Origin: Mycolicibacterium sp. TUM20985 | Lineage (GTDB): Bacteria; Actinomycetota; Actinomycetes; Mycobacteriales; Mycobacteriaceae | DNA: 64,000 nucleotides | Direction: 5' to 3' | NCBI RefSeq assembly: GCF_030295745.1 | Contig: NZ_AP027291.1 | Span: forward strand, 744,001-808,000 | Shown: one piece after another, positions 1 through 8,764 of the stretch | Layout of the letters: each line of letters begins with the position of its first letter | Position numbering within the stretch: position 1 is the first letter of the stretch | The notes under the pieces: model-generated | Database searches by the model: none | Told to the model about the DNA's origin: nothing | What the model saw: the letters and a program-made list of their open reading frames with translations, nothing else | Made by a program: the position numbers and the translations under genes

Positions 1-42
1 GTGATGCCCTGTCCGACATAGGCGCCAGTCCTCCGAAGCACG

Positions 43-71
43 TTGACTCGAACTAGAACACGTTCTAGTGT
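43..71 (+). promoter_or_regulatory. Promoter with KstR operator
   Basis: A 14-bp TAGAACACGTTCTA occupies 54-67 and matches the KstR consensus TNNAACNNGTTNNA in both halves; the palindrome extends to 18 bp at 52-69. TTGACT at 43-48 and TAGTGT at 66-71 are spaced by 17 bp as -35 and -10 boxes, so the operator lies inside the core promoter. KstR is the TetR-family repressor of mycobacterial cholesterol genes, relieved by steroid-CoA thioesters. The site should control the three genes that follow. Confidence 0.85.
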
Positions 72-145
72 CGAAGCGGAATCTACCAGCTCGGTCCAAT
101 ATTGGACCACTTTGGCCGTCGCAGCACCGGGAGGCAGCAGTCCGC

Positions 146-1273
146 ATGTACTCACAACCGTTGGCCGATGCCATCGCCGAGGCCGAGAACCTCGTCGCCG
201 CCGCACCCTTCATCGAGTCCGAGGCTGATCTGCTGGAGGGCCTGCAGTACCTCGCGGGCTGCATCTCGGGCTGCACGCACGTCGCGTTCGACTACGACCG
301 CGACCACCCGTTCCTGCACAGCGGCACCGGTCCCTTCACGAAGATGGGCCTCGACAACCCGGACACCATGTACTTCGGCACTCGTGTGCAACCCGGCCAC
401 GAGTACGTCGTCACCGGCACGCGCGGCACCACCACCGACGTGAGCTTCCAACTGCTTGGTGGCGAGTACACCGACTCCGAAGTTCCGGACAGTGCAACGG
501 CTTTCGACGATCGCAAACTCGACGTCGCCAGCGACGGCACCTTCGAATGGCGGTTCACCCCGGCCACGCCCTCCCAGCTGGTGATCCGCGAGGTCTACAA
601 CGACTGGTCAGCGCGTCGCGGCACGTTCGCGATCGAGCGCACCGACACCGCGGGGACGGCGCCTCCTCCATTGACCAAAGAGCTCATCGAGAAGCGTTAT
701 GCCGTCGCGGGCAAGCAACTCGTTCAGCGGGTCAAGACCTGGCTCCAGTTCCCGCAGTGGTTCTACACGGACAGCCCGGCCAACACGATGGTCCCGCCGC
801 GGCTGACGCCCGGCGGCCTGTCGACGCAGTACTCGTCGGCCGGGCAGTTCGACCTGACGCCGGATCAGGCGCTGATCATCACGTTGCCCGTCACCGACGC
901 GCCGTACCTCGGCTTCCAGCTGGGTAGCCTCTGGTACATCTCACTGGACTACATCAACCACCAGACATCGCTGAACGGCACTCAGGCGCAGGCGGATCCG
1001 GACGGGAAGATCCGCATCGTCGTCTCCGACCGGAGCCCCGGGGTGACCAACTGGGTGGAGACGCTCGGCCACGGCAAGGGCTTCCTGCAATTCCGTTGGC
1101 AGCGGGTGTCCCGTGAGATGACCGAGGCCGACGGCCCGACGGTCGAGCTGGTGGACATCGACGAGGTGGCGACCGCGCTGCCGCACTACGAATCAAACAA
1201 GATTTCCGATGACGACTGGCGAGCACGGATCGCGCTGCGGCAGAGGCAAATCGGCGAGAGGATGGTGGGTTAG
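146..1273 (+). CDS. Conserved protein of the sterol regulon (Rv3531c-like)
   Basis: This is a 375-residue protein with no signal peptide or membrane segment, recognised by context and sequence character as the Rv3531c type. Its function is unknown to me; the second half (residues about 230-330) resembles the beta-rich DUF1214-like part of mycobacterial conserved proteins. An in-frame GTG at 68 would fall inside the KstR operator and -10 box. The ATG at 146 is therefore preferred, with GGGAGG at 129-134 as ribosome-binding site. It is first in a compact operon with an SDR and a sulfotransferase-like gene (gaps of 3 bp and 1 bp) and should be induced by sterols through the upstream KstR site. 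Confidence 0.85.
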   Translation: MYSQPLADAIAEAENLVAAAPFIESEADLLEGLQYLAGCISGCTHVAFDYDRDHPFLHSGTGPFTKMGLDNPDTMYFGTRVQPGHEYVVTGTRGTTTDVSFQLLGGEYTDSEVPDSATAFDDRKLDVASDGTFEWRFTPATPSQLVIREVYNDWSARRGTFAIERTDTAGTAPPPLTKELIEKRYAVAGKQLVQRVKTWLQFPQWFYTDSPANTMVPPRLTPGGLSTQYSSAGQFDLTPDQALIITLPVTDAPYLGFQLGSLWYISLDYINHQTSLNGTQAQADPDGKIRIVVSDRSPGVTNWVETLGHGKGFLQFRWQRVSREMTEADGPTVELVDIDEVATALPHYESNKISDDDWRARIALRQRQIGERMVG

Positions 1274-1276
1274 CTC

Positions 1277-2059
1277 ATGGCTGGACTACTCGAGAACAAG
1301 GTGGTCGTGATCAGTGGCGTCGGTCCGGCGCTGGGTACGACCCTGGCGCGACGATGTGCCGAGGCCGGGGCCGATCTGGTCCTCGCGGCGCGCACCGTCG
1401 AACGTCTGGACGACGTGGCGAAGCAGATCACCGGCTTGGGCCGCCGCGCGGTGTCCGTCGGAACCGACATCACCGATGAGGCGCAGGTGAGCCACCTGGT
1501 CGAGGAGTCGCTCAAGGCGTACGGCAAGGTCGACGTATTGATCAACAACGCCTTCCGGGTGCCGTCGATGCGCCCGCTGGCTGACACCACCTTCGAGCAC
1601 ATGCGCGATGCGATCGAGCTGACGGTATTCGGGGCGCTGCGGATGATCCAGGGTTTCACGCCCGCGCTTGCCGAGGCCGGCGGGTCGATCGTCAACGTGA
1701 ACTCGATGGTGGTGCGTCACTCGCAGGCCAAGTACGGTGCCTACAAGATGGCGAAGTCGGCTCTACTGGCGATGTCCCAGTCGCTGGCCACCGAACTCGG
1801 TGAACAGGGAATTCGCGTCAATTCCATTCTGCCCGGCTATATCTGGGGTGGCACGCTGCAGGGTTACTTCGAACACCAGGCGAGCAAATACGGCACCAGC
1901 GTCGACGACATCTACAAGGCGGCGGCGATCAACAGCGACCTCAAGCGCCTGCCCACCGAGGACGAGGTGGCCTCGGCCATCCTGTTCATGGCGAGCGATC
2001 TCTCGAACGGAATCACCGGCCAGGCGCTGGACGTGAACTGCGGGGAGTACAAGGCTTAG
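1277..2059 (+). CDS. SDR oxidoreductase (Rv3530c-like)
   Basis: A 260-residue short-chain dehydrogenase/reductase. The N-terminal cofactor loop is a variant (SGVGPALG near residue 15), followed by the NNA segment (LINNAF) and the active-site Ser-Tyr-Lys region with YGAYK. It is probably NAD(P)-dependent and acts on a sterol-derived alcohol, ketone or hydroxyacyl-CoA, but the substrate cannot be read from sequence. It begins 3 bp after the preceding gene and ends 1 bp before the sulfotransferase-like gene, so the three are almost certainly cotranscribed under KstR. Confidence 0.88.
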   Translation: MAGLLENKVVVISGVGPALGTTLARRCAEAGADLVLAARTVERLDDVAKQITGLGRRAVSVGTDITDEAQVSHLVEESLKAYGKVDVLINNAFRVPSMRPLADTTFEHMRDAIELTVFGALRMIQGFTPALAEAGGSIVNVNSMVVRHSQAKYGAYKMAKSALLAMSQSLATELGEQGIRVNSILPGYIWGGTLQGYFEHQASKYGTSVDDIYKAAAINSDLKRLPTEDEVASAILFMASDLSNGITGQALDVNCGEYKA

Positions 2060-2060
2060 C

Positions 2061-3206
2061 ATGAGCACACGTACCAATGTCGGCACCGTCGACGACCTCC
2101 ATGCGTCTGCCGTAAAGGCCTGTGGCCTGAATGACTTCGGCGTCGATGACGACAACTACCGCGAGGCGCTCGGCGTGCTGCTGGAGTCGTTTGAGCGCGA
2201 CGCCGACCTGACCGAGTTCGGCAGCAAGATGCAGCGGTTCTTCGTCCGCAACGCCCTGGTGGCCCGGCTGGTGTCGGAGGCCGCGTTCACGCAGTACCCG
2301 CAGCACGCCGACGTGACGGTGGAACGGCCGATCTTCGTGACGGGTCTGCCACGCACGGGTACAACCGCCATCCATCGGCTGCTCACCGCCGATCCTCGCC
2401 ACCAGGGTCTGGAACTCTGGCTGGCGGAGTTCCCACAGCCGCGCCCGCCGCGCGAAAGCTGGTCGCAGAACCCGGTATTCCAACGGATCGACGCCCAGTT
2501 CAGCAAGGCCCACGAGGAGAACCCCGACTACACCGGCCTGCACTACATGACCGCCGACGAGGTCGAGGAATGCTGGCAGCTGCTGCGCCAGTCGCTGCAC
2601 TCGGTGTCCTACGAGACGTTGGCGCACGTTCCGACCTACTCGCAGTGGCTGTCTCGACAGGATTGGACGAAGTCCTACCAGCGGCACCGCAAGAACCTTC
2701 AGCTGATCGGGCTCAACGATGTCGAAAAGAGGTGGGTGCTGAAGAACCCCAGCCATCTGTTCGCCCTAGACGCGCTGTTCGCCACCTATCCCGACGCGCT
2801 GGTGGTGCAGTGTCACCGGCCCGCCGAGACCATCATGGCGTCGATGTGCTCACTGGCACAGCACACCACCGAGGGGTGGTCGAACGTATTCACCGGCGAC
2901 GTGATCGGACGGGATTCGCTGGAAACCTGGTCGCGCGGACTGGAGTTGTTCACCGCCGAACGCGCGAAGCACGACCCGGCGCAGTTCTACGACCTGGACT
3001 ACTTCAAGCTGATCAACGACCCGATGGCCGTCGTCGGGGAGATCTACGAGAAGTTCGGCATCGAATTCACCGACGCCGCACGGGAATCCATGACCGCGAT
3101 GCATGCGGAGAGTCAGAAGGGGCCGAGGGCGCCCAAGCACACCTACTCGCTGTCCGATTACGGGTTGACCGACGAACAGGTCAGGGAGCGCTTCGCCGGT
3201 CTGTAG
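2061..3206 (+). CDS. Sulfotransferase-family protein (Rv3529c-like)
   Basis: A 381-residue protein with a sulfotransferase P-loop-like motif (FVTGLPRTGTTAIHRLL, about residues 92-108), the usual 5'-phosphosulfate-binding loop for PAPS. A later segment (VVQCHRPAETIMAS) fits the 3'-phosphate-binding region. The family transfers sulfate from PAPS to hydroxyls; the acceptor is not known, although a sterol or lipid would fit the neighbourhood. It is the third gene of the KstR-controlled operon, starting 1 bp after the SDR. It converges on the Rv3527-like gene with only 7 bp between stops. Confidence 0.87.
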   Translation: MSTRTNVGTVDDLHASAVKACGLNDFGVDDDNYREALGVLLESFERDADLTEFGSKMQRFFVRNALVARLVSEAAFTQYPQHADVTVERPIFVTGLPRTGTTAIHRLLTADPRHQGLELWLAEFPQPRPPRESWSQNPVFQRIDAQFSKAHEENPDYTGLHYMTADEVEECWQLLRQSLHSVSYETLAHVPTYSQWLSRQDWTKSYQRHRKNLQLIGLNDVEKRWVLKNPSHLFALDALFATYPDALVVQCHRPAETIMASMCSLAQHTTEGWSNVFTGDVIGRDSLETWSRGLELFTAERAKHDPAQFYDLDYFKLINDPMAVVGEIYEKFGIEFTDAARESMTAMHAESQKGPRAPKHTYSLSDYGLTDEQVRERFAGL

Positions 3207-3213
3207 GAAGCGA

Positions 3214-3663
3214 TCAGCCGTCGCCGGGGGATGGTGCCGTCGATTCCTCTTCGAGGCACCCCTCCGCGACCGCGTGCCTGATGCTGTCGGTGAGCTTGGG
3301 GCACGACCTGCTCCGGCTACTGTCGCCGCCGTTGGCCCGCACTTCGGCGAACGTTGCGCAACGCTCGGTGGCCGCCGAGGACCACTGCACGGCAGTGTGT
3401 CCGGCGCCGAGCTTCTTGACCGCGACCGTGACGTGGCAGAACCGGCAGTCGACGGGCACGAGACCCGCGGTCAGATAGCGTTCGCGGTCGCGTGCGGAGG
3501 CCGCCTTGACGGCTGCCGCTCGTTCCGGGTCGGAAGCGAAATCCGGTGCCTTGGACCATGTTCCGTGTGCATCTTGGTGTCCAGCGGGATGTTCTTCGTC
3601 GTCGTGACCGAGCAGGGCCAGCATCGGGCGCGCCAGTCGGTCGGCGTCTGGCGCTTGGGTCAT
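3214..3663 (-). CDS. Conserved cysteine-containing protein downstream of kshA (Rv3527-like)
   Basis: A 149-residue protein of unknown function. It carries a CxxC pair (DCRFCHVTV, about residue 72) and three more cysteines (about residues 102, 121 and 135), so metal or iron-sulfur binding is conceivable but unproven. The ATG overlaps the kshA stop as ATGA (3660-3663), indicating translational coupling to the oxygenase gene. Much longer readings of this frame run into kshA and are rejected. It probably shares the kshA promoter and KstR control. Confidence 0.8.
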   Translation of the reverse strand: MTQAPDADRLARPMLALLGHDDEEHPAGHQDAHGTWSKAPDFASDPERAAAVKAASARDRERYLTAGLVPVDCRFCHVTVAVKKLGAGHTAVQWSSAATERCATFAEVRANGGDSSRSRSCPKLTDSIRHAVAEGCLEEESTAPSPGDG

Positions 3664-4802
3664 GTCGCCGGCTGCTCCTCGGCCCGCTTGCGCAGGTTCT
3701 CCTCGACCTCGACATGCCACTTCTCGTTGGCGGCCGTGGTGTCCACCTCGATCTCGAACCGATCGGTCATGTCCGGCGTGACGTCCGCGACGTCGACGTA
3801 GAACTGCTGGTACCAGCGGCGCATCTGGTAGACGGCACCGTCCTCCTCGACCAGCAGCGGATTGTCGATGCGGGTCTTGTGCTTCCAGATCTCGACGTCC
3901 TGAAGGAAGCCCTTGCTGACGCCGTCGGTGAACGCCGTTGACAGCTTCTCGGTCATCTTCTCGTCCATGCCCTTTGGCTTCTCGACCATGACGCCCCACT
4001 GCAGCACGAACGAATCCTGGGTCACCGGGTAGTGGCAGTTGATCAGGATCGACTCGGCCTTGAAGCCGCCATAGTTGTTGTGCAGCCAGTTGATCATGAA
4101 CGACGGGCCGAAGTACGACGCCTCCGAGTCGAGGTGCGCCTCACCGTAGGCCGTGCCGAGGTCGTTCACGTCGGGCCTGCCGACGTTGTGCAGGTACTGC
4201 GACGCGATGTGACCTTCGAAGACGTTCTTGAAGTACGTGGGCAGCCCGAAGTGGATGTAGAAGAAGTGCGCCATGTCGGTCACGTTGTCGATGATCTCGC
4301 GGCAGTTGGAGCCCTCGATGAGCATCGAGTTCCAGCGCCATTCCGTCCACTCGTCGCTGCCGAACTCGGGGAGTTCCGGGATGCGAAGGTCGGGTGGAGG
4401 CGGGTTGCCCTCGTGGTCGTGCCAGACGTAGAGCAGTCCGCTGCGCACGTCGGTGGTCCACGCCCTGGTGCGCGCCAGCCGCGGCGTGCGCTTGGCGTAC
4501 GGCACTAGCTTGCACTTGCCGTCGCCGCCCCAGCGCCAGTCGTGGAACGGGCAGGCGACTTCGTCGCCCTTGACCGTGCCCTGCGACAGGTCACCACCCA
4601 TGTGCCGGCAGTAGCCGTCGAGGATGTTGAGCTCGCCCTTCGAATCGGCGAAGACCACCAGCTTGGTGCCGAAGATCTCCACCGAATGGGGCTCGCCGTC
4701 GGCGAAGTTGGCGACCGGCCCCAAGCAATGCCAGCCCCGCGCATAGCGGTCGGGCAGCGCTCCGGTGTCGATCTCGCGAACGTCTGCGGTGTCGGTACTC
4801 AC
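3660..4802 (-). CDS. kshA: 3-ketosteroid 9-alpha-hydroxylase, oxygenase component
   Basis: A 380-residue Rieske non-heme iron oxygenase. The Rieske [2Fe-2S] ligands are visible as C65-x-H67 and C84-x2-H87. The mononuclear iron site shows the motif N173-x2-D176-x2-H179-x4-H184. KshA with its reductase KshB hydroxylates C9 of 3-ketosteroids such as ADD (or their CoA thioesters), which opens ring B. The reductase gene is not in this window. Translation is coupled to the downstream 149-residue gene. A KstR operator lies 31 bp before the start codon and is shared with the divergent gamma-carbonic-anhydrase-like gene. Confidence 0.96.
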   Translation of the reverse strand: MSTDTADVREIDTGALPDRYARGWHCLGPVANFADGEPHSVEIFGTKLVVFADSKGELNILDGYCRHMGGDLSQGTVKGDEVACPFHDWRWGGDGKCKLVPYAKRTPRLARTRAWTTDVRSGLLYVWHDHEGNPPPPDLRIPELPEFGSDEWTEWRWNSMLIEGSNCREIIDNVTDMAHFFYIHFGLPTYFKNVFEGHIASQYLHNVGRPDVNDLGTAYGEAHLDSEASYFGPSFMINWLHNNYGGFKAESILINCHYPVTQDSFVLQWGVMVEKPKGMDEKMTEKLSTAFTDGVSKGFLQDVEIWKHKTRIDNPLLVEEDGAVYQMRRWYQQFYVDVADVTPDMTDRFEIEVDTTAANEKWHVEVEENLRKRAEEQPAT

Positions 4803-4832
4803 GGTGGGCCTCCCGTTTCGTTACTCTCTAAC

Positions 4833-4846
4833 TAGAACACGTTACA
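4833..4846. promoter_or_regulatory. KstR operator, kshA / gamma-CA-like divergent promoter
   Basis: TAGAACACGTTACA fits TNNAACNNGTTNNA exactly. It sits in the 99-bp gap between the divergent start codons of kshA (4802) and the hexapeptide-repeat gene (4902), so one repressor site can serve both directions. No convincing -35/-10 pair was seen for either side. Confidence 0.85.
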
Positions 4847-4901
4847 GTTTTTCCCGGCTGGCGCGCAACGTAACCCCAATTCGCTGCGGTATATCTAGAC
4901 G

Positions 4902-5435
4902 ATGCCGCTGTACGCCTTCGAGGGACGATCGCCCGTCGTCGATCCCACCGCCTTCGTCGCTCCGACTGCCACGCTGGTGGGAGACGTGCACGTCAAGGCG
5001 GGTGCGTCGGTCTGGTTCAACGCCGTGCTGCGCGCCGACTTCGCTCCCATCATCGTCCGCGAGGGGGCAAACGTGCAGGACTGCTGTGTGTTGCATGCTC
5101 CACCGGGCATCCCCGTGGACATCGGTCCGGGAGCAACGGTTGCGCACGGTTGCGTGATCCACGGGGTGCACGTCGGTCCGGAGGCGGTCATCGCGAACCA
5201 CGCCACGGTGCTCGACGGCGCGGTCATCGGGCGACGGAGCCTGGTGGCGGCTCACTCGCTGGTCACCGGCGGTACGAAGATTCCCGACGAGGTGTTCGTC
5301 ACGGGGGCGCCCGCCAAGGTGCGGGGACCCATCGCCGGCACGGGTGCGGAGATGTGGGTGAACGCGAACCCCGGCGCCTACCAGGACCTCGCTCGGCGGT
5401 ACGTGAACGGTCTCGCGCCGATCGCCGACGACTAG
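4902..5435 (+). CDS. Gamma-carbonic-anhydrase-like left-handed beta-helix protein (Rv3525c-like)
   Basis: A 177-residue protein built of hexapeptide-repeat turns, the left-handed parallel beta-helix of the gamma-carbonic anhydrase family. Candidate zinc ligands are H65, H82 and H87 (motif AHGCVIH), together with the R44/D46 and Q59/D60 pairs typical of the family. The activity and substrate in sterol catabolism are not established; CoA transfer, metal binding or hydration are all possible. It shares the KstR operator with kshA. Its stop codon overlaps that of the opposing lipoprotein gene within a single CTAG (5432-5435). Confidence 0.88.
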   Translation: MPLYAFEGRSPVVDPTAFVAPTATLVGDVHVKAGASVWFNAVLRADFAPIIVREGANVQDCCVLHAPPGIPVDIGPGATVAHGCVIHGVHVGPEAVIANHATVLDGAVIGRRSLVAAHSLVTGGTKIPDEVFVTGAPAKVRGPIAGTGAEMWVNANPGAYQDLARRYVNGLAPIADD

Positions 5436-6049
5436 CGAGGCTCGGCGAGCCCCACGCGCAGGGCGATCTGCTGCATCTTGGCCACGGTGGTGACGAACTG
5501 AGCCGTGGTGGCGTCACCCGGTGCGCTCTGGAACTCCAGCCGGACCAGCGCCGGGCCCTCGGTGAAGAAGACCAGCGTGACCGCTTTGTCCTGGTCCGGG
5601 TAGGTGCCCGAGATCGTCACGCCGTCGGTACCCACGGCCAACGGGGTAAGCGTTCCACCCGACACCAGGGTGGGAAGAGTGGCCGCGGCCTGCTTCAAGG
5701 TGGCCGTGGCGGTGGCATCGTCCGGATACACCACCACCGTGTCGCTGATGGCCCGGTTGTCCGCGTCGTTGACGAAGAACGCGCTCGCTCCGGGGCTGCC
5801 ATCGGGTTGTGGCTTCTTCGACTGCAGGGTGAACGTGTCCTCGTCGTCGGTGAGGTCCGCTGCGGTGATCAGCAGGGGTTGGTAGTCGATGGGCTGCGGG
5901 GTCGCCGGGGCCGTCGACGTGCCGGTCGACGGTGCGTAGGGGATGGTCGGCAGCGTTGGTGGCGAGGTCTGCGCGGCGCCGTCCTCGGCGGGCGTACAGC
6001 CGGCCACGAGCAGGAGGGTCGCCAATGACGCGATCAGGGTACGAAGCAA
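5432..6049 (-). CDS. Putative exported lipoprotein, family unknown
   Basis: A 205-residue protein (TTG start chosen) with a short positive N-terminus, a hydrophobic stretch and a lipobox (VAGC) whose cysteine is residue 18. A Pro/Thr-rich linker follows, then a folded domain of about 150 residues that I cannot assign to a family. A GTG/ATG-type start at 6175 would add a charged, non-signal N-terminus and is rejected. No clear Shine-Dalgarno sequence precedes the TTG, so the start is uncertain by a few codons. It lies where M. tuberculosis, from memory, has an unrelated membrane protein. Confidence 0.75.
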   Translation of the reverse strand: MLRTLIASLATLLLVAGCTPAEDGAAQTSPPTLPTIPYAPSTGTSTAPATPQPIDYQPLLITAADLTDDEDTFTLQSKKPQPDGSPGASAFFVNDADNRAISDTVVVYPDDATATATLKQAAATLPTLVSGGTLTPLAVGTDGVTISGTYPDQDKAVTLVFFTEGPALVRLEFQSAPGDATTAQFVTTVAKMQQIALRVGLAEPR

Positions 6050-6216
6050 GAGTTCAAGGTACGCGCTGGCGCGCCCGGCTCGCAAAGGCGCGACGTCGAC
6101 CTGAGTTCGATCTCCACGCGGTCTCCACGCTGTCTCCAAGCTTCGCGTCGCGCGCTCGAGCAGGCTGAGCACCACCGAAGCATCGCTTCGATCGCCACCT
6201 CAGCCAAGGAGAAGCC

Positions 6217-6513
6217 ATGAAGAAATCCGCCACCATCACCGTCGTGTTGGGCGTGCTCGCCGCAGGGAGCGTCGGCCTCGCCGCCACCGCGGTGGCCGTG
6301 CCGTTGACCGGAGGACCGGCGGACGCCGCAGTCCGCGCACTCGAGTCGGAGGGCTACGTCGTCCGCGTCAACCAGAGCACCAGTGTCGCGCTGTCACAGT
6401 GCGTCGTGCTCGGCGTGAACGGTCTGCGCGGCACCGAAGACAACGGCGTGCTGCGCGACCCCAGCAAGTTCAACGTCGCCACCCTGGATCTGAACTGCCC
6501 GAATCCTTCGTAG
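6217..6513 (+). CDS. Small secreted protein
   Basis: A 98-residue protein with a clear Sec signal peptide (MKK, hydrophobic core, probable cleavage after AVAVP near residue 29). The mature domain has two cysteines (in SQCVVLG and LNCPNPS) that could form one disulfide. AAGGAG at 6206-6211 is a good ribosome-binding site for the ATG at 6217. Function is not recognised. It ends 2 bp from the opposing ltp3 stop codon. Confidence 0.75.
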   Translation: MKKSATITVVLGVLAAGSVGLAATAVAVPLTGGPADAAVRALESEGYVVRVNQSTSVALSQCVVLGVNGLRGTEDNGVLRDPSKFNVATLDLNCPNPS

Positions 6514-6515
6514 CC

Positions 6516-7691
6516 TCACGCACTCGGCTTGTCCGCCGACACCACCCACATCGAGTAGTACTGCGACCCGCCGCCATACGCGTGGCCCAAGGCCTTGCGG
6601 GCACCCTCGACCTGGTGCTCGCCGGCCTTGCCCATCACCTGGATGGCCGACTCGGCGAAGCGGATCATGCCCGACGCCCCGATCGGATTGCTCGACAGCA
6701 CGCCGCCGGAGGGGTTGAACGGGATCCGTCCGCCGATCGCGGTCTCGCCGGCTTCGGTGAGCTTCCAGCCCTCGCCTTCGGCGGCGAAGCCGAGGTTCTC
6801 CAGCCACATGGGTTCGAACCAGGAGAACGGCACGTACACCTCGGCGACGTCGATCTCGTCGATCGGGCTGGTGATGCCGGCATCCCGCCACAGCGCCGCC
6901 GACGCATCCCGGCCAGCCTGCGGGTTGACCTGATCACGTCCGGAGTAGGCGAGGGGTTCGGTGCGCAGCGCGGTGGCGTGGATCCAGGCCACCGGATGAC
7001 CGTCTGCGACGCGGGCGTCGGCCGTCTCCTCGTTGCCGATCACCAACGCGCAGGCACCGTCGGACGACGGGCACGTCTCGTCGAACCGGATGGGATCCCA
7101 CAACATCTGGGAGGCCATCACCTTCTCCAGCGTGATGTCGGGCTGATGCAGATGAGCCAGCGGGTTCTTGGCACCGTTGAGGCGATCCTTGACCGCAACC
7201 ATCGCGCCGATGTGCGTCGGTGCGCCCGAGCGCCGGATGTAGGACCGCACGTGTGGCGCGAAGTAGCCGCCGGCACCGGCACCGACCGGCTTGGTGAACG
7301 GCACCGGAATGCTCAACGCCCACATGGCGTTCGACTCGGACTGCTTCTCCCAGGCCATGGTCAGCACGCGCTGGTACTTGCCGGACTGCACCAGGCTGGC
7401 GGCGACGATCGCGGTGGATCCGCCGACCGAGCCCGCGGTGTGCACCCGGATCAGCGGCTTGCCGGTCGCGCCGACCGCGTCGGCCATGAACAGTTCGGGC
7501 ATCATGACGCCCTCGAAGAAGTCGGGTGCCTTGCCGACCACGACGGCGTCGATGTCGGCGAACGTGCTGCCGGAGTCCTCGAGCGCCCTGTCGATGGCCT
7601 CGCGCACCAGGCCGTTCATCGAGACGTCCTTGCGCTTGGCGACGTACTTGGTCTGTCCCGTGCCGAGCACGGCCGCGAGTTGTCCAGCCAT
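6516..7691 (-). CDS. ltp3: Steroid side-chain aldolase/thiolase-like protein Ltp3
   Basis: A 391-residue SCP-x-type thiolase superfamily member without an attached SCP2 domain, matching Ltp3 (Rv3523). Ltp3 and Ltp4 of actinobacteria are aldol-lyases for C24-branched sterol side chains such as those of sitosterol and campesterol (literature from memory). The C-terminal half carries the SCP-x signatures NPSGGVLSSNPIGASG and HAYGGGSQYYS. The ATG at 7691 is chosen; a longer frame reading reaches into ltp4. It begins 1 bp after the ltp4 stop and is third in an operon with ltp4 and the DUF35 protein. Confidence 0.9.
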   Translation of the reverse strand: MAGQLAAVLGTGQTKYVAKRKDVSMNGLVREAIDRALEDSGSTFADIDAVVVGKAPDFFEGVMMPELFMADAVGATGKPLIRVHTAGSVGGSTAIVAASLVQSGKYQRVLTMAWEKQSESNAMWALSIPVPFTKPVGAGAGGYFAPHVRSYIRRSGAPTHIGAMVAVKDRLNGAKNPLAHLHQPDITLEKVMASQMLWDPIRFDETCPSSDGACALVIGNEETADARVADGHPVAWIHATALRTEPLAYSGRDQVNPQAGRDASAALWRDAGITSPIDEIDVAEVYVPFSWFEPMWLENLGFAAEGEGWKLTEAGETAIGGRIPFNPSGGVLSSNPIGASGMIRFAESAIQVMGKAGEHQVEGARKALGHAYGGGSQYYSMWVVSADKPSA

Positions 7692-7692
7692 G

Positions 7693-8754
7693 TTATTTGC
7701 CCTCCATGACGGCGACCAGATTCTGTTGCAGCGCAGCCCCGCTCGTAGCGTGAGCCAGCACCCGAGAGGCGGAGCCGTCGAAGACGTGCCGGGCCGCGAA
7801 GCCGATGCGCTCGAGGCCGGTGGAGAACATCGGGTTGGCGGCCAGCGCCCCACCCGACGGGTTGATCTTCGTCGAAGCACCGAGGCCGATGGCCTCTTTG
7901 AGGATCAGCTGCTGATGGGTGAACGGGGCGTAGAGTTCGGCGATCTCGATGGAGGCGACGTCACCGCCGGTCGCAGCGGCCGCCGAGGCCGCCGTCGATG
8001 GCGACGTGGTGAGATCGCGCGCGCCGAGGACCGGAGTCTCGATGCGGTGTTCGAAGCCCGTGATCCAGGCGGGGTGCTCACGCAACTCGCGGGCCTTGTC
8101 ACCGGCGGCCAGCACGATCGCCGAGGCGCCGTCGGTGATCGGCGCGATGTCATGGCGGCGCAACGGATCTGCGAAGAAGGGCTGATCCAACAGGTCTTCG
8201 ACGGTCGTTCCAGGCTCGAACCGGTCGTTGCGGGGCGAGGCAGCCAGGGACTCCAGTGCGACCTGAGCCATCTGCTCGGCCGTCCACTTGCCGGAGTCCA
8301 GGCCGAACCGGGCCTGCAGGCCCGCCGTCGACACGGCGTCCGGCATCAGCGGAGCGACCGTGTACGGGTCGGTCTGCAGCGCCAGCACCCGGCGCAGCAC
8401 CCCGGCCGACGACTTGCCGAAGCCATAGACCAGTGCGGTATCGACCGACCCGGTGAGGATCTTGATGTATGCCTCGTACAGCGCCCAGGCGGCGTCCATC
8501 TCCACGTGCGACTCGTTGATCGGCGGGACCGCGCCGATCGAGTCGATCGCGGATAGGAACGAGAAAGCCCGTCCAGCAAGGTAATCCGAGGATCCAGAGC
8601 ACCAGAAGCCGATGTCGGTCTGCTTGATGCCAAGGTCGGCGTACAACTCGGCGAACAACGGCATGAGCATCTCGACGCCGTTGGTGGTGCCCTCGGTGCG
8701 GCGGACATGCGGAGCATGTGCGAAGCCCACGACGGCTACGTCACGAAAAGTCAC
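7693..8754 (-). CDS. ltp4: Steroid side-chain aldolase/thiolase-like protein Ltp4
   Basis: A 353-residue SCP-x-type thiolase homologue corresponding to Ltp4 (Rv3522). Family signatures include GFWCSGSSDYLAG (about residue 46) and NPSGGALAANP near the C-terminus. The start is GTG at 8754 (MTFRDVAVVG), preceded by AGGGACC at about 8758-8764; the upstream in-frame extension overlaps the DUF35 gene and is rejected. It probably works with Ltp3 and the DUF35 protein in retro-aldol cleavage of sterol side-chain CoA thioesters. It lies 10 bp after the DUF35 gene. Confidence 0.9.
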   Translation of the reverse strand: MTFRDVAVVGFAHAPHVRRTEGTTNGVEMLMPLFAELYADLGIKQTDIGFWCSGSSDYLAGRAFSFLSAIDSIGAVPPINESHVEMDAAWALYEAYIKILTGSVDTALVYGFGKSSAGVLRRVLALQTDPYTVAPLMPDAVSTAGLQARFGLDSGKWTAEQMAQVALESLAASPRNDRFEPGTTVEDLLDQPFFADPLRRHDIAPITDGASAIVLAAGDKARELREHPAWITGFEHRIETPVLGARDLTTSPSTAASAAAATGGDVASIEIAELYAPFTHQQLILKEAIGLGASTKINPSGGALAANPMFSTGLERIGFAARHVFDGSASRVLAHATSGAALQQNLVAVMEGK

Positions 8755-8764
8755 TTGAGGTCCC

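Noticed and set aside
1..42. End of an upstream gene at the window start
   Set aside because: Nothing in the first 42 bases shows codon structure or a motif that could be assigned; only the promoter at 43-71 is supported.
5432..6175. 247-codon version of the lipoprotein gene
   Set aside because: The extra N-terminal 42 residues are charged and would bury the signal peptide. The TTG at 6049 places the lipobox cysteine at residue 18, as expected.
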